A stretch of 64,000 nucleotides of DNA. It comes from Faecalispora anaeroviscerum. GTDB lineage: Bacteria; Bacillota; Clostridia; Oscillospirales; Acutalibacteraceae. A program made the position numbers and the translations under genes. Positions 51,567 through 59,962 of this stretch are shown piece after piece (position 1 is the stretch's first letter; every line of letters begins with the position of its first letter). The stretch is from positions 248,001 through 312,000 of the forward strand of contig NZ_CANOOQ010000001.1 in assembly GCF_947568225.1 (NCBI RefSeq), in the 5' to 3' direction. The notes beneath the pieces were generated by a model. It had not been told where the DNA came from, made no database searches, and worked only from the letters and a program-made list of their open reading frames with translations.

Positions 51567-52406
51567 ATGGTATTAGAATCTTTATCAGATGTGAAGAATC
51601 TGTTCTGTGTACTGAGAACCTTCTCGTCCTCCATGTATCTGGTGGATTCCAACTGTGGGCTAATCCTTTACGATGATTTACAGGATATCAATCCGGAGGG
51701 TCTGTTTCAGAGCTCTCCAGAGGGAAGATTTGAATATCAGTTTCTTTTCGGGCCGGGTACAACGCTGAGCATCTCTGCGGATGACTCCGCTATTTGCAGT
51801 ATTACCCGAATTCCTCTTGTGGTGGCAGACAGAGCCTGCCTGTTGGTTTTGATCCGGCGTACGTTCCGGCCGGAGGAGAAGGCCGAGAAAGAAAATGCTG
51901 CTTATCAGGAGACAGCTTATACCGATTTTCTCACTCATCTGTATAACCGGCGGTATATCGATCTTCGGCTTCCTGCCGATTTGCAGGGCTGCTTTGAGCA
52001 AGAACAGCCGCTGAGCATTCTATTCATTGATATTGACTACTTTAAGAAAATCAACGATCATAACGGCCATGTCGCCGGCGACTGTGTGCTGCACGGGATC
52101 GCCGTTCTGCTGCAAAAGCTGGTTCCAGCCCAAAGCGGATGGGTCGCCCGGTATGGCGGCGATGAGTTCCTGATTTGTCTGCCTGGCTGGGAAAGCGATT
52201 CCGCCAAGCAAATTGCCTGCCGTATCCGTGATTCCATTCGGGGCCATGTCTTTCGCACCACCTACGGGGAAATTGCCATTACCTGCAGTATTGGCGTAGA
52301 AACAGTCACCCCAGACCACGCGTCGAAGAATGTGGCGGAGTTGATTTACCTAGCAGATAAAAAGCTCTATCAAGCCAAAAACGCAGGCAGAGATCAGGTT
52401 GTATAA
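51567..52406 (+). CDS. Diguanylate cyclase (GGDEF domain)
   Basis: 279 residues. An N-terminal sensor-like domain of about 110 residues has no membrane segment. The GGDEF domain (about 118-279) starts TDFLTHLYNRRYID and has an intact active site RYGGDEFL (197-201), with LFIDIDYFKKIND binding metal. The inhibitory RxxD site expected five residues upstream is missing (PAQSGW instead), so product feedback is unlikely. It makes c-di-GMP in the cytoplasm. AAAGGG lies before the ATG. Confidence 0.92.
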   Translation: MVLESLSDVKNLFCVLRTFSSSMYLVDSNCGLILYDDLQDINPEGLFQSSPEGRFEYQFLFGPGTTLSISADDSAICSITRIPLVVADRACLLVLIRRTFRPEEKAEKENAAYQETAYTDFLTHLYNRRYIDLRLPADLQGCFEQEQPLSILFIDIDYFKKINDHNGHVAGDCVLHGIAVLLQKLVPAQSGWVARYGGDEFLICLPGWESDSAKQIACRIRDSIRGHVFRTTYGEIAITCSIGVETVTPDHASKNVAELIYLADKKLYQAKNAGRDQVV

Positions 52407-52499
52407 GACACAAGATCGGGAAGCGCGGAATAGTCCCAAGCATTTGCAAATTGAAAAGAAAAATGAACTGCTTTTTGAAATGAAATTAGTTGACCCGTG

Positions 52500-52543
52500 A
52501 AAATCCATTCAAGCCCTTACAGGTGCCTTGAATGGATTTTTTT
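52500..52543 (+). terminator. Terminator after the diguanylate cyclase gene
   Basis: AAAATCCATTCAAG pairs perfectly with CTTGAATGGATTTT around a 13-nt loop, followed by T3. Confidence 0.88.
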
Positions 52544-52643
52544 GATGTATATCAAATTCGTGCTTGTTGTGAGGATATGGAAATGCACCTGCCAAATGAA
52601 TACTTACAGAGAAAAAATCCATAATAGCCTTTGGGTGATAACA

Positions 52644-53552
52644 TTGAAAATCGGAATACCAAAAGCATTCCTATATTATCGGTACGGTTGTTTGTGGGTA
52701 ACATTTTTTCAGGAGCTTGGGTGTGAGGTCATTGTGAGCAGCGAAACCTGCAGAACTATTCTGGAGGACGGAATTCGTCATTCCGAAGCGGAAAACTGCC
52801 TGCCCATGAAGCTGTATTTAGGTCATGTGGAGTCTCTTCTGGGTCAATGCGACGTGATACTGGTTCCTCGATTTGAGGGAACCCGCGGCAGTGAGGAATT
52901 TTGCGTGCGCTTTTTAGGGCTGTACGATATTGTGCGGCATACGTTTCCCTGGGCCAAGCTGATTACTTATAATTTAAAGGGGAGCACGCGCTCTGAAATG
53001 CTCGGCTTTATTGCAATGGGCCGACAACTGGGCAAAAGCGCAGACCAGTGCTTTCGAGCGTATCAGCGAGCCAGGCAGTGCCAGCAAAGGAAGGATTCTG
53101 CGTGTATGGAGCGTCAGCGGCGTGTCAGTGAGGGCGACGGCCTGAAAATCCTGATCGCCGCACAGCCTTATATCAGTCATGATTCGTTTATTGGTGGGCC
53201 GGTCTGCCGGATGATCCGCGAGCAGAACGGAACCGTCTTATTTTCAGATTACTGTAATCGCCGTGACTGCAGCCAGAAATCCAAGGCGATCTCTACGCAG
53301 CTGTATTGGACGATGAATAAGGAGATGATCGGTGCAATCGAGTTGTACAAAAACCGTGTGGACGGTGTGATTCTGCTCACCGCGTTTCCCTGCGGCACCG
53401 ATTCTCTTGTCAATGAGCTGGTCATCCGGCGGGTACACGAGGTGCCGGTGATTCAGCTCCTCATGGATGAGCAGCAGTCAGACGCCGGGCTGCAGACTCG
53501 AATTGAGAGCTTTCTGGATATTTTGGGGGAAAGGAAAAGGGTATATGGATAA
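52644..53552 (+). CDS. DUF2229/COG3580-type acyl-CoA dehydratase activase-related protein
   Basis: 302 residues, corresponding to the C-terminal DUF2229 domain of the giant activase at 43.9-46.8 kb. It starts KIGIPKAFLYYRYGCLWVTF. Conserved-type cysteines are in SSETCRTI, EAENCLPMKLYLGH and FPCGTD. It is presumably a cytoplasmic iron-sulfur partner; the reaction is unknown. The start is TTG 52644 with GGGTGA upstream; the longer frame from 52497 begins inside the previous terminator. It is the first of three overlapping genes. Confidence 0.8.
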   Translation: MKIGIPKAFLYYRYGCLWVTFFQELGCEVIVSSETCRTILEDGIRHSEAENCLPMKLYLGHVESLLGQCDVILVPRFEGTRGSEEFCVRFLGLYDIVRHTFPWAKLITYNLKGSTRSEMLGFIAMGRQLGKSADQCFRAYQRARQCQQRKDSACMERQRRVSEGDGLKILIAAQPYISHDSFIGGPVCRMIREQNGTVLFSDYCNRRDCSQKSKAISTQLYWTMNKEMIGAIELYKNRVDGVILLTAFPCGTDSLVNELVIRRVHEVPVIQLLMDEQQSDAGLQTRIESFLDILGERKRVYG

Positions 53553-54639
53553 GCAGCTTGTGTTCAGTTTTCCCCATATCGGGGATTACCATGTGATCAT
53601 TCGCTCGATGATCGGGGAGCTCTTTCCGGGACAGAGAGTGATCTCCGCCCCTCCGATCACTCAGCGTACGCTGGAGTTGGGCAGCAAATACAGCCCCGAT
53701 TTTGTCTGCTCTCCGTTTAAATATAATATGGGGAACTATATCGAAGCCCTTGAGGCCGGGGCGAATGTGTTGCTGCAAACGGGTCTTGGCTGCCGCTATG
53801 GCTATTACGGAGAGGTTCAGGAGCAGATTTTACGGGATTTGGGGTATCAATTTGATTTTCTCTGCTTTTCCCGGGCGCTTGTAAAGCCGGAAGCAATCTA
53901 TCGGGTACTCCGCAATCTGGAGTGCCCGCTTTCCATGCGCGAAATTGTAAGTGTGATGATGCGCACGGCGCAAAGCCTGAAAATCATGGATGCGCTGAAT
54001 TACAATATTCGTGAAAACGTGGGGTTTGAGTTGGTTCCGGGTTCCTTTGAAAAGCTTCAGAAGCAGCTTTTAAAGGATTTAAGCAAACCCAACACCATGC
54101 TTCAGTTGGAACGCCTGAAGCAGCAGTACTCCCGTGCCATACATGATATTCCGGTGAAAAAGAGCGCCATGCCACTTCGTGTTGGAGTGATTGGGGAGCT
54201 GTATACGCTGATGGAACCGTTCAGCAATTTTTACCTGGAGAAGCAGCTGGCGTCCAGAAACATCAGCGTCAGCAGAAGGATGAGCGCGTCATTTCTGCTG
54301 TTTGGGAAAAAAGACCGCATCTCTCTGCGGGAAAGTGGAGACTATTTAAAATATACGGTAGGAGCCAATGGGGTAGACAGCGTCTGCCAGGCCAGACAGT
54401 ATGCCGACCTGGGCTATGACGGGCTGATCCACATGAAGTCGTTTGGCTGCATACCGGAGCTGAACGTGATGCCTGCTTTAACGCGCCTGGAGCAGGACTA
54501 CGGCATACCGATTCTGCACCTGAGCTTCGACGCTAACACCAGCGAGGTGGGGGTGGAAACAAGGCTGGAGGCCTTTGCCGATATGATTGACATGAGGAGG
54601 AAAAAAGCGTATGGAACAGCTCGTGTCTCTGGGGGTTGA
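53545..54639 (+). CDS. 2-Hydroxyacyl-CoA dehydratase-like protein (COG3581 type)
   Basis: 364 residues, paralogous in layout to the 42.6-kb gene. Cysteines lie in FVCSPFKYNMGNYIEAL (about 53), TGLGCRYGYYGE (about 81) and MKSFGCIPELNVMPAL (about 307), at positions likely to bind a cluster. GVIGELYTLMEPFSNFYLE matches VGEIFVKYSPLGNNQLE of the paralogue. ATG 53545 has AAAGGAAAAGGG upstream and overlaps the preceding gene by eight bases. Confidence 0.82.
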   Translation: MDKQLVFSFPHIGDYHVIIRSMIGELFPGQRVISAPPITQRTLELGSKYSPDFVCSPFKYNMGNYIEALEAGANVLLQTGLGCRYGYYGEVQEQILRDLGYQFDFLCFSRALVKPEAIYRVLRNLECPLSMREIVSVMMRTAQSLKIMDALNYNIRENVGFELVPGSFEKLQKQLLKDLSKPNTMLQLERLKQQYSRAIHDIPVKKSAMPLRVGVIGELYTLMEPFSNFYLEKQLASRNISVSRRMSASFLLFGKKDRISLRESGDYLKYTVGANGVDSVCQARQYADLGYDGLIHMKSFGCIPELNVMPALTRLEQDYGIPILHLSFDANTSEVGVETRLEAFADMIDMRRKKAYGTARVSGG

Positions 54640-55588
54640 CATCGGCTCTATCTCTACCAAGGGCGTGCTACTGAGTGAGGATGGGCAGGTGCTTTCGGAG
54701 GAATATCTCTGGACGGAGGGCGACCCGGTGGGGGCGGTCAAGCGCCTGGTGGGCATTCTATTTGAACAAGCGCCCGGCCCGGTCAGCGTGCGTTCCGTTG
54801 GCACAACCGGTTCCGCGCGGCGGCTGATCGGCAGTATGCTGGGAGCGGATGTGGTCAAAAATGAAATTACGGCCCATGCAGTAGGAACGCTGTCACGTCA
54901 CCCGGGGGTGCGTACGATCCTGGAAATCGGCGGGCAGGATTCCAAGATTATTCTGATCCGCGGTGGGGTGGTTTCCGATTACGCGATGAATACGCTGTGT
55001 GCAGCCGGTACCGGCGCATTTTTATCGTCGCAGGCCAAGCGTTTGGGGCTGGAGGTAGAGCATCTTGGCGACCTGGCGCTGCGTTCCCAATCCCCCTCTA
55101 AAATTGCCGCAAGATGTACGGTGTTTGCGGAATCAGATATGATTCACAAGGCTCAGACCGGGCACAGCAAAGAAGATATTGTAGCGGGACTGTGTCGTGC
55201 GGTGGTTCTGAACTACTTAAATAATGTAGGCAAGGGCAAACGCATTGAAGAGCCGATTGTGTTTCAGGGTGGCGTGAGCAAAAACAAGGGAGTTGTTCGG
55301 GCGTTTGAGGATGAGCTTCACGCCGGCGTCACGGTAGACCCGGAATCTCATTTGATGGGCGCGATCGGCGCGGCCATTTTGTCGCGCTCTGTGCCGAGGA
55401 AGCAGCCCTTCGATCCGTCTTTGTTGGAAATGACCTTTACGACAAAAGCAGGTGAATGCTCCGGCTGCCCCAATCGCTGTGAGATTGTCCGTTTTTACCG
55501 GGATGACGAGCTGTTGGATGCCTGGGGTAACCGCTGCGAAAGAGGCTTGCATACTGTAAAGGAAAAGGCCGCAAGCGTACAAGTTTGA
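54611..55588 (+). CDS. BcrAD/HgdC-type activase ATPase with C-terminal CxxCxxxC module
   Basis: 325 residues, an ASKHA-fold ATPase. Motifs are GVDIGSISTKGV (8-19), EIGGQDSKI (105-113), cluster-ligand Cys130 in LCAAGTGAF and Cys169 in ARCTVF, and GGVSKNKGVV. The tail carries CSGCPNRC and GNRCERG (Cys283, 286, 290, 309), matching the linker after the second activase domain of the giant protein. It should reduce the partner protein with ATP hydrolysis. It overlaps the preceding gene by 29 bp with GAGGAGG upstream. Confidence 0.9.
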   Translation: MEQLVSLGVDIGSISTKGVLLSEDGQVLSEEYLWTEGDPVGAVKRLVGILFEQAPGPVSVRSVGTTGSARRLIGSMLGADVVKNEITAHAVGTLSRHPGVRTILEIGGQDSKIILIRGGVVSDYAMNTLCAAGTGAFLSSQAKRLGLEVEHLGDLALRSQSPSKIAARCTVFAESDMIHKAQTGHSKEDIVAGLCRAVVLNYLNNVGKGKRIEEPIVFQGGVSKNKGVVRAFEDELHAGVTVDPESHLMGAIGAAILSRSVPRKQPFDPSLLEMTFTTKAGECSGCPNRCEIVRFYRDDELLDAWGNRCERGLHTVKEKAASVQV

Positions 55589-55714
55589 GATCGAAAAATA
55601 TAGTTTCTGATTTATTGAGAATGCCTGTAAAATCGTGCCAGAGCGCAATCAAAGAAGAGATCTCCCGTTGGTATGTATTCTGTCTTAGGGCTACGAAAAT
55701 TCCGAACAATATGC

Positions 55715-55743
55715 TATAATACAATATATCGTCTAACGTTAGA
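55715..55743 (+). promoter_or_regulatory. -10 box and palindromic operator before the FadR-type gene
   Basis: TATAAT at 55715-55720 is followed by the perfect 12-bp palindrome TCTAACGTTAGA at 55732-55743, near the predicted start site. The overlapping TCGTCTAACGT matches the FadR-family pattern TNGTNNNACNA except for the last base, suggesting autoregulation. Confidence 0.5.
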
Positions 55744-55786
55744 TTATAATTCGGAATGCCCGGACAGACAATGGAGGGTTCCTTTC

Positions 55787-56545
55787 ATGGAAAAGGAAAA
55801 GAGCGCAAAGGCTTATGAAAAGGTACTGGACTATTTACAGCAAAAACTGAAGGACGGGAGTCTTTCAATGGAAAATCCGCTTCCGCCGGAACGAAAGCTG
55901 GCCGAAGAGCTTGGCGTGGGCCGCAATTCTGTGCGGGAAGCCATGCGCCTGCTGGAGCATATGGGGTTTATTCGCAGTGAACATGGCGCGGGGAACTTTA
56001 TTTGCTGCGACATCAGCCAAAGTCTCAAGGATACTTTTGGCCTGCTTTCGCTACTCCAAAGAATCAGCTACCGGCAGCTGGCGGAGCTGCGCCGGGGGTT
56101 GGAGATGGAGGCCGCGATGCTCGCTGTGGATCGTATTTCTTCGGAGCAGGTGGCGCGTTTGGAGCAAATTGTAAAAGAGCTGAGAACCTGTGAAGGGGAG
56201 CAGGCTGATTTGCTGGATAAGGAGCTGCACAATCTGATTGCCATCGCTTCCGGGAATGAACTGATTATTCAGATTCTGCGCGCATTGTCGGATTCCATCG
56301 ACCGCTTTATCCACGACCTGCGCTATAATATTTTACTGCATGATGACACGGGCCATAAGCTGCAATATGCGCATGAACAGATTGTAAATGCGCTGTGCCG
56401 CCGGAATAAGGTTCATCTTTCTCTGGCTGTGCAGGATCATTTTGAGCTGATTGATGAATACATGCTGGAGCAGGGTCTCATGGCGGATTTTTCGTTTCCT
56501 CAGGAGGATGAGCTTTTGCAGCAGTTTAAAGACGAAACACCTTGA
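55787..56545 (+). CDS. FadR/LldR-type GntR-family regulator
   Basis: 252 residues. A GntR winged helix (about 10-75, PLPPERKLAEELGVGRNSVREAMRLLEHMGFI) is followed by an FCD ligand domain (about 95-235) with ELRRGLEMEAAMLAVDR and metal-binding His/Asp positions (DKELHNLIA, HEQIVNAL, VQDHFELI). LldR/LutR members respond to lactate. It is convergent to the lactate/Etf operon, which carries a FadR-type site in its leader, so it is the probable regulator. ATG 55787 has GGAGGG upstream. Confidence 0.9.
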   Translation: MEKEKSAKAYEKVLDYLQQKLKDGSLSMENPLPPERKLAEELGVGRNSVREAMRLLEHMGFIRSEHGAGNFICCDISQSLKDTFGLLSLLQRISYRQLAELRRGLEMEAAMLAVDRISSEQVARLEQIVKELRTCEGEQADLLDKELHNLIAIASGNELIIQILRALSDSIDRFIHDLRYNILLHDDTGHKLQYAHEQIVNALCRRNKVHLSLAVQDHFELIDEYMLEQGLMADFSFPQEDELLQQFKDETP

Positions 56546-56601
56546 AAGCGGTATAGATCGTTGAACCGCCGCACAATGAATTTTGCGGTGATATAAAATG
56601 A

Positions 56602-56641
56602 AATAAGGCAGGGCAGATCAAACGATCTGCCCTGCCTTATT
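56602..56641. terminator. Bidirectional terminator
   Basis: AATAAGGCAGGGCAGATC pairs perfectly with its complement around AAAC. It lies between the FadR-type gene and etfA, which converge here. Confidence 0.88.
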
Positions 56642-56737
56642 GTAATGAACCGAAAAAATACAGAGAAAAGCTATTTTTGATAAACCGTTTCTGCCTCTAA
56701 GGTGGAGAAGACAGGCAAACGGAGGGGGATGGGGGAA

Positions 56738-57739
56738 TCAGGCTTCTGTTTTTGTTTTTCGGATTTCCTCAATCATCGCGGGGATGACCTTAACCGCGTC
56801 GCCGACGATGCCGACATTCGCCACATCAAAAATAGCGGCGTCTTCATCTTTGTTGATGGCTACGACAAAGCCGGAGGAGGACATGCCGGAAACGTGCTGC
56901 GTCGCGCCGGAAATACCACAGGCAATATACAGCTTCGGCGCAACGATCTTGCCGGATTGGCCAACCTGGTGCGCTCTCGATACCCAGCCCTCTTCAATTG
57001 CGGGGCGGGTAGCGCCTACCACACCGCCCAAAAGGGCCGCCAACTCTTCCACCAGCTTAAAGTTTTCCGCGTTTCCCATGCCGCGGCCGCCGGAGACGAT
57101 CACGTCGGCGTCTTCCAGGTTTACGCTTTCGGTCAGCTCCTTCACCGCCTCGCGGATCTGCGTGCGAATGGAGTCAGCCGAAACAGCGATTGCCCTCTTT
57201 TCTACCGGTGCGGTATTCTGTGTGGGCTCCGGCTTGGAGAATGCGCCGGTGCGCACGCTTGCAAACTGTACCGGGGAATTTTCGATGACCTCCTCGGCCA
57301 GAACAGTGCCGCCAAAGCGGAGTGTAATCCAATGCAGCGCATCGCCCTCAGTGGAGACGGAAGTTACATCCGCAACACAGCCGCTCTGGAAGCGGGCCGC
57401 CAGGCGGGGAACAATTCCCTTTCCCTGCAGCGTGTTTCCCATCAGGAATACAGAAGGGCACTCGTCTTTGACAAGCTGCTCCAATACGCCGGTGTATTCA
57501 TCCATCGAGAAGGCGGCATAAGCAGGGTCATCCACAACGATCACTTTGTCCGCACCAAGGCTGGCAACTCGCTGCGCTGCTTCATCCAGCTCACTGCCGA
57601 TCAGAACGGCGGTCACTTTTTGCCCGGCGGCACCGGCGATTGTTCTGGCCAGCGTCAGCAGCTCCAAACCGACATTCACAGGTTTTCCGGCGCTGGTTTC
57701 CACATACGCCAATACGTTTTGAGTTTGATTTTGTTCCAT
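56738..57739 (-). CDS. etfA: Electron transfer flavoprotein alpha subunit
   Basis: 333 residues. The N-terminal domain (about 1-190) precedes the FAD-binding C-terminal domain, with SGGRGMG (about 214), GATRPAIEEGW, GQSGKIVAPKLYIACGISGA and INKDEDAAIF. The N-terminal ferredoxin-like extension of Acetobacterium-type LctC is absent. Together with EtfB it passes electrons between the dehydrogenases of this operon and other carriers. GGGAGT precedes the ATG; it is the last gene. Confidence 0.95.
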   Translation of the reverse strand: MEQNQTQNVLAYVETSAGKPVNVGLELLTLARTIAGAAGQKVTAVLIGSELDEAAQRVASLGADKVIVVDDPAYAAFSMDEYTGVLEQLVKDECPSVFLMGNTLQGKGIVPRLAARFQSGCVADVTSVSTEGDALHWITLRFGGTVLAEEVIENSPVQFASVRTGAFSKPEPTQNTAPVEKRAIAVSADSIRTQIREAVKELTESVNLEDADVIVSGGRGMGNAENFKLVEELAALLGGVVGATRPAIEEGWVSRAHQVGQSGKIVAPKLYIACGISGATQHVSGMSSSGFVVAINKDEDAAIFDVANVGIVGDAVKVIPAMIEEIRKTKTEA

Positions 57740-57753
57740 GTTTCAGTACTCCC

Positions 57754-58554
57754 TTACAGCGCTTTTGCTTCGACCATCATGGCTACGGCCCGGCGGGCGG
57801 AATCCTCGCAGGTCTCTTCTTTAATTTTCACCCCGGCAACCTTCTGGGGAGGCTCCGCAAACCGTACGGTGCGGGTGAGGGCGGCTTTTTCGCCGACCTT
57901 GCCGGCATCCTCACCTAAATCGGCAAGAGAAATGGGGTCGATGGGCATCTTCTTCGCGGCCAGCTTGCTCTTGATGGTGGGGTAGCGTGGTGTGTAGGCC
58001 GGCGTATTCACGGTAACAACACACGGTGCGGCGGAATCAATTCGGTTGTAGCCAAAATCGGTTTCCTGCTTGGCGGTGACGGTACCGTTTTCATAAGAAA
58101 TATCGGTCAGATTGGTGACCAGGGGAAGATTCAATAACTCGGCCAGCTGCGCACCGGTCTGGCCGGTAGCCTTATCGGTGGCTTCGAGTCCACAGAAGAT
58201 CAGGTCAAAGGGCTTGCCGGATTTCTCTTCCAGCTTGGCTTTTGCCCCCGCTAGAATCCGGGCCTTGCCCAAGCTGTCGGAGCCTTCAAAGGCGGGGTCG
58301 GTGAGTAAAAACGCGTGCTGTGCGCCAACGGCAAGACAGTTTTTCAGCGCGTCGCGGGCGCTTTCGCCGCCCACGCTGATCACCGTAATCTCACCGCCTA
58401 CCGCTTCCTTCAAACGGGTTGCCATTTCCAGAGCATAGGTGTCAAACGCGTTCACGACCTGCGCCACGTTGTCCAGATCGGGTGTTCCGTCCGCCTTCAG
58501 GCGGATTTCAGCCGCGTCGTCCGGCACTTGCTTGATACATACCAGTATTTCCAT
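57754..58554 (-). CDS. etfB: Electron transfer flavoprotein beta subunit
   Basis: 266 residues. It begins MEILVCIKQVPDDAAEIRLK and includes the AMP/FAD-site sequences NAFDTYALEMATRLKE, IFCGLEATDKATGQTGAQLAELL (about 115-137) and PRYPTIKSK. This is the EtfB layout, including the loop that holds the bifurcating FAD in anaerobe Etfs. AAGGAG lies ten bases before ATG 58554. Its ribosome site is duplicated in the tandem repeats upstream. Confidence 0.95.
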   Translation of the reverse strand: MEILVCIKQVPDDAAEIRLKADGTPDLDNVAQVVNAFDTYALEMATRLKEAVGGEITVISVGGESARDALKNCLAVGAQHAFLLTDPAFEGSDSLGKARILAGAKAKLEEKSGKPFDLIFCGLEATDKATGQTGAQLAELLNLPLVTNLTDISYENGTVTAKQETDFGYNRIDSAAPCVVTVNTPAYTPRYPTIKSKLAAKKMPIDPISLADLGEDAGKVGEKAALTRTVRFAEPPQKVAGVKIKEETCEDSARRAVAMMVEAKAL

Positions 58555-58555
58555 A

Positions 58556-58722
58556 TGTTTCGTTCTCCTTGCAGAAATAAAACTGTTGGTTCTCATCCCG
58601 CCAAAGGCGGGGAGAGAATTGCTGTTATTGTTTCGTTCTCCTTGCAGAAAGAATGCTGTTGGTTCTCCTCCCGCCGAAGGCGGGGAGAGAATTGCTGTTA
58701 TTGTTTTGTTCTATTTGCAGAA
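58556..58722. repeat. 73-bp tandem repeats upstream of etfB
   Basis: Units begin TGTTTCGTTCTCCTTGCAGA at 58556, 58629 and (partial, TGTTTTGTTCTATTTGCAGA) 58702. Each full unit contains CCCGCC-NAA-GGCGGGG and GAGAGAATTGCTGTTATT. The unit boundary is the etfB ribosome-site sequence, so that site is repeated one unit upstream. Confidence 0.9.
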
Positions 58723-58789
58723 GGGTAAGGTTGTTTGATTTCTTCCCCCTAGGGGAGGATTTTTTTGTATGGGTGAATGCTCCGGCGAA

Positions 58790-59929
58790 TCAGAATCGAC
58801 CAATGGTATTGTTGGCAACAACAATGCGCTGAATTTCGTTGGTTCCTTCAAAAATCTGGAAAATCTTCGCGTCACGCAGCAACTTTTCTACCGGGTATTC
58901 ACGGCTGAAACCGTAGCCGCCGAACATCTGAATCGCTTCGGAGGCAACCTCCATCGCAATGTCGGACGCATAGCACTTCGCGATTGCGGATTCCCTGCTG
59001 TAAGGCAGACCGAGATCCATCAGGGTAAGGGCATGGGCCACCATCTGGCGGGCAGTTTCAATCTTGATGGCCATGTCGGCAATTTTAAACTGCAGTGCCT
59101 GATTTTTCAGCACTGGCTTGCCGAACTGAATTCTCTCTTTGCCGTAGGCGATGGCTTCCTCCATGCCGCGCTGGGCGATGCCGGTTGCGATGCAACCCAT
59201 CCAGGCGCGAGCCTGATCCAGCGTTTTCATGGCGATGGAAAAGCCCTGTCCTTCGGCGCCGATCAAATTGGAAGCGGGAATGCGGCAGTCCTCAAGCACA
59301 ACGTCGCAGGTGTTGGAGGTGCGGATTCCCATTTTATCCTCTTCATGTCCTGTGGAAAGACCGGGCGTGTCTTTCTCGATATAGAACATGGAGATTCCCT
59401 TGGTACCGGCGGATTTGTCGGTCATCGCGGTCACGCAGTAAAAGGACGAAACCGCGCCGTTGGTAATAAAGCATTTGCGTCCGTTCAGAATGTAGCTGTC
59501 GCCGTCGCGAACGGCGGTGGTTTTGCCGGCGGAAGCATCGGAGCCCGCGCCGGGCTCGGTAAGGCAGAAAGCGGCGAATCCGCCGTCTACGATCAAATCG
59601 CAGGCACGCTGCTTCTGTTCTTCGGTTCCGCCGATCAGAACGGGCTTCATGCCGAGGCCGCTTGCGGAAATCGTAGTGGCAAACCCGGAGTCGGCAATTG
59701 CCATTTGCTCGATTAAAGCAGCGACGGAGACACGGTCAAGGCCCATGCCGCCGTATTCTTCGGGAACCTCCAGCATGTGCAGCTGCATTTCAATCGCCTT
59801 ATCATAAATCTCTTTCGGCCATTCACCGGTTTTGTCATATTTCTTGCATTGTTCCTTGACTTCTTTTTCGCAAAATTCCTTCACTGCTCCCAGCAGCTCC
59901 TGACCTTCTTCAGAAATGATATATGCCAT
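58790..59929 (-). CDS. Acyl-CoA dehydrogenase (butyryl-CoA dehydrogenase type)
   Basis: 379 residues with the three-part acyl-CoA dehydrogenase fold. FAD and substrate motifs are CLTEPGAGSDASAG (about 126-139) and CFITNGAVSSFY, then RAWMGCIATGIAQRGMEEA. The C-terminal QIFEGTNEIQRIVVA holds the catalytic Glu in EGTNEI. It reduces a short-chain enoyl-CoA such as crotonyl-CoA (or acryloyl-CoA) with Etf as electron donor; chain length cannot be read from sequence. ATG 59929 has GGAGG eight bases upstream. Confidence 0.93.
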   Translation of the reverse strand: MAYIISEEGQELLGAVKEFCEKEVKEQCKKYDKTGEWPKEIYDKAIEMQLHMLEVPEEYGGMGLDRVSVAALIEQMAIADSGFATTISASGLGMKPVLIGGTEEQKQRACDLIVDGGFAAFCLTEPGAGSDASAGKTTAVRDGDSYILNGRKCFITNGAVSSFYCVTAMTDKSAGTKGISMFYIEKDTPGLSTGHEEDKMGIRTSNTCDVVLEDCRIPASNLIGAEGQGFSIAMKTLDQARAWMGCIATGIAQRGMEEAIAYGKERIQFGKPVLKNQALQFKIADMAIKIETARQMVAHALTLMDLGLPYSRESAIAKCYASDIAMEVASEAIQMFGGYGFSREYPVEKLLRDAKIFQIFEGTNEIQRIVVANNTIGRF

Positions 59930-59962
59930 CGCTTTTTCCTCCACTCAAAATAGTTTGATTGC

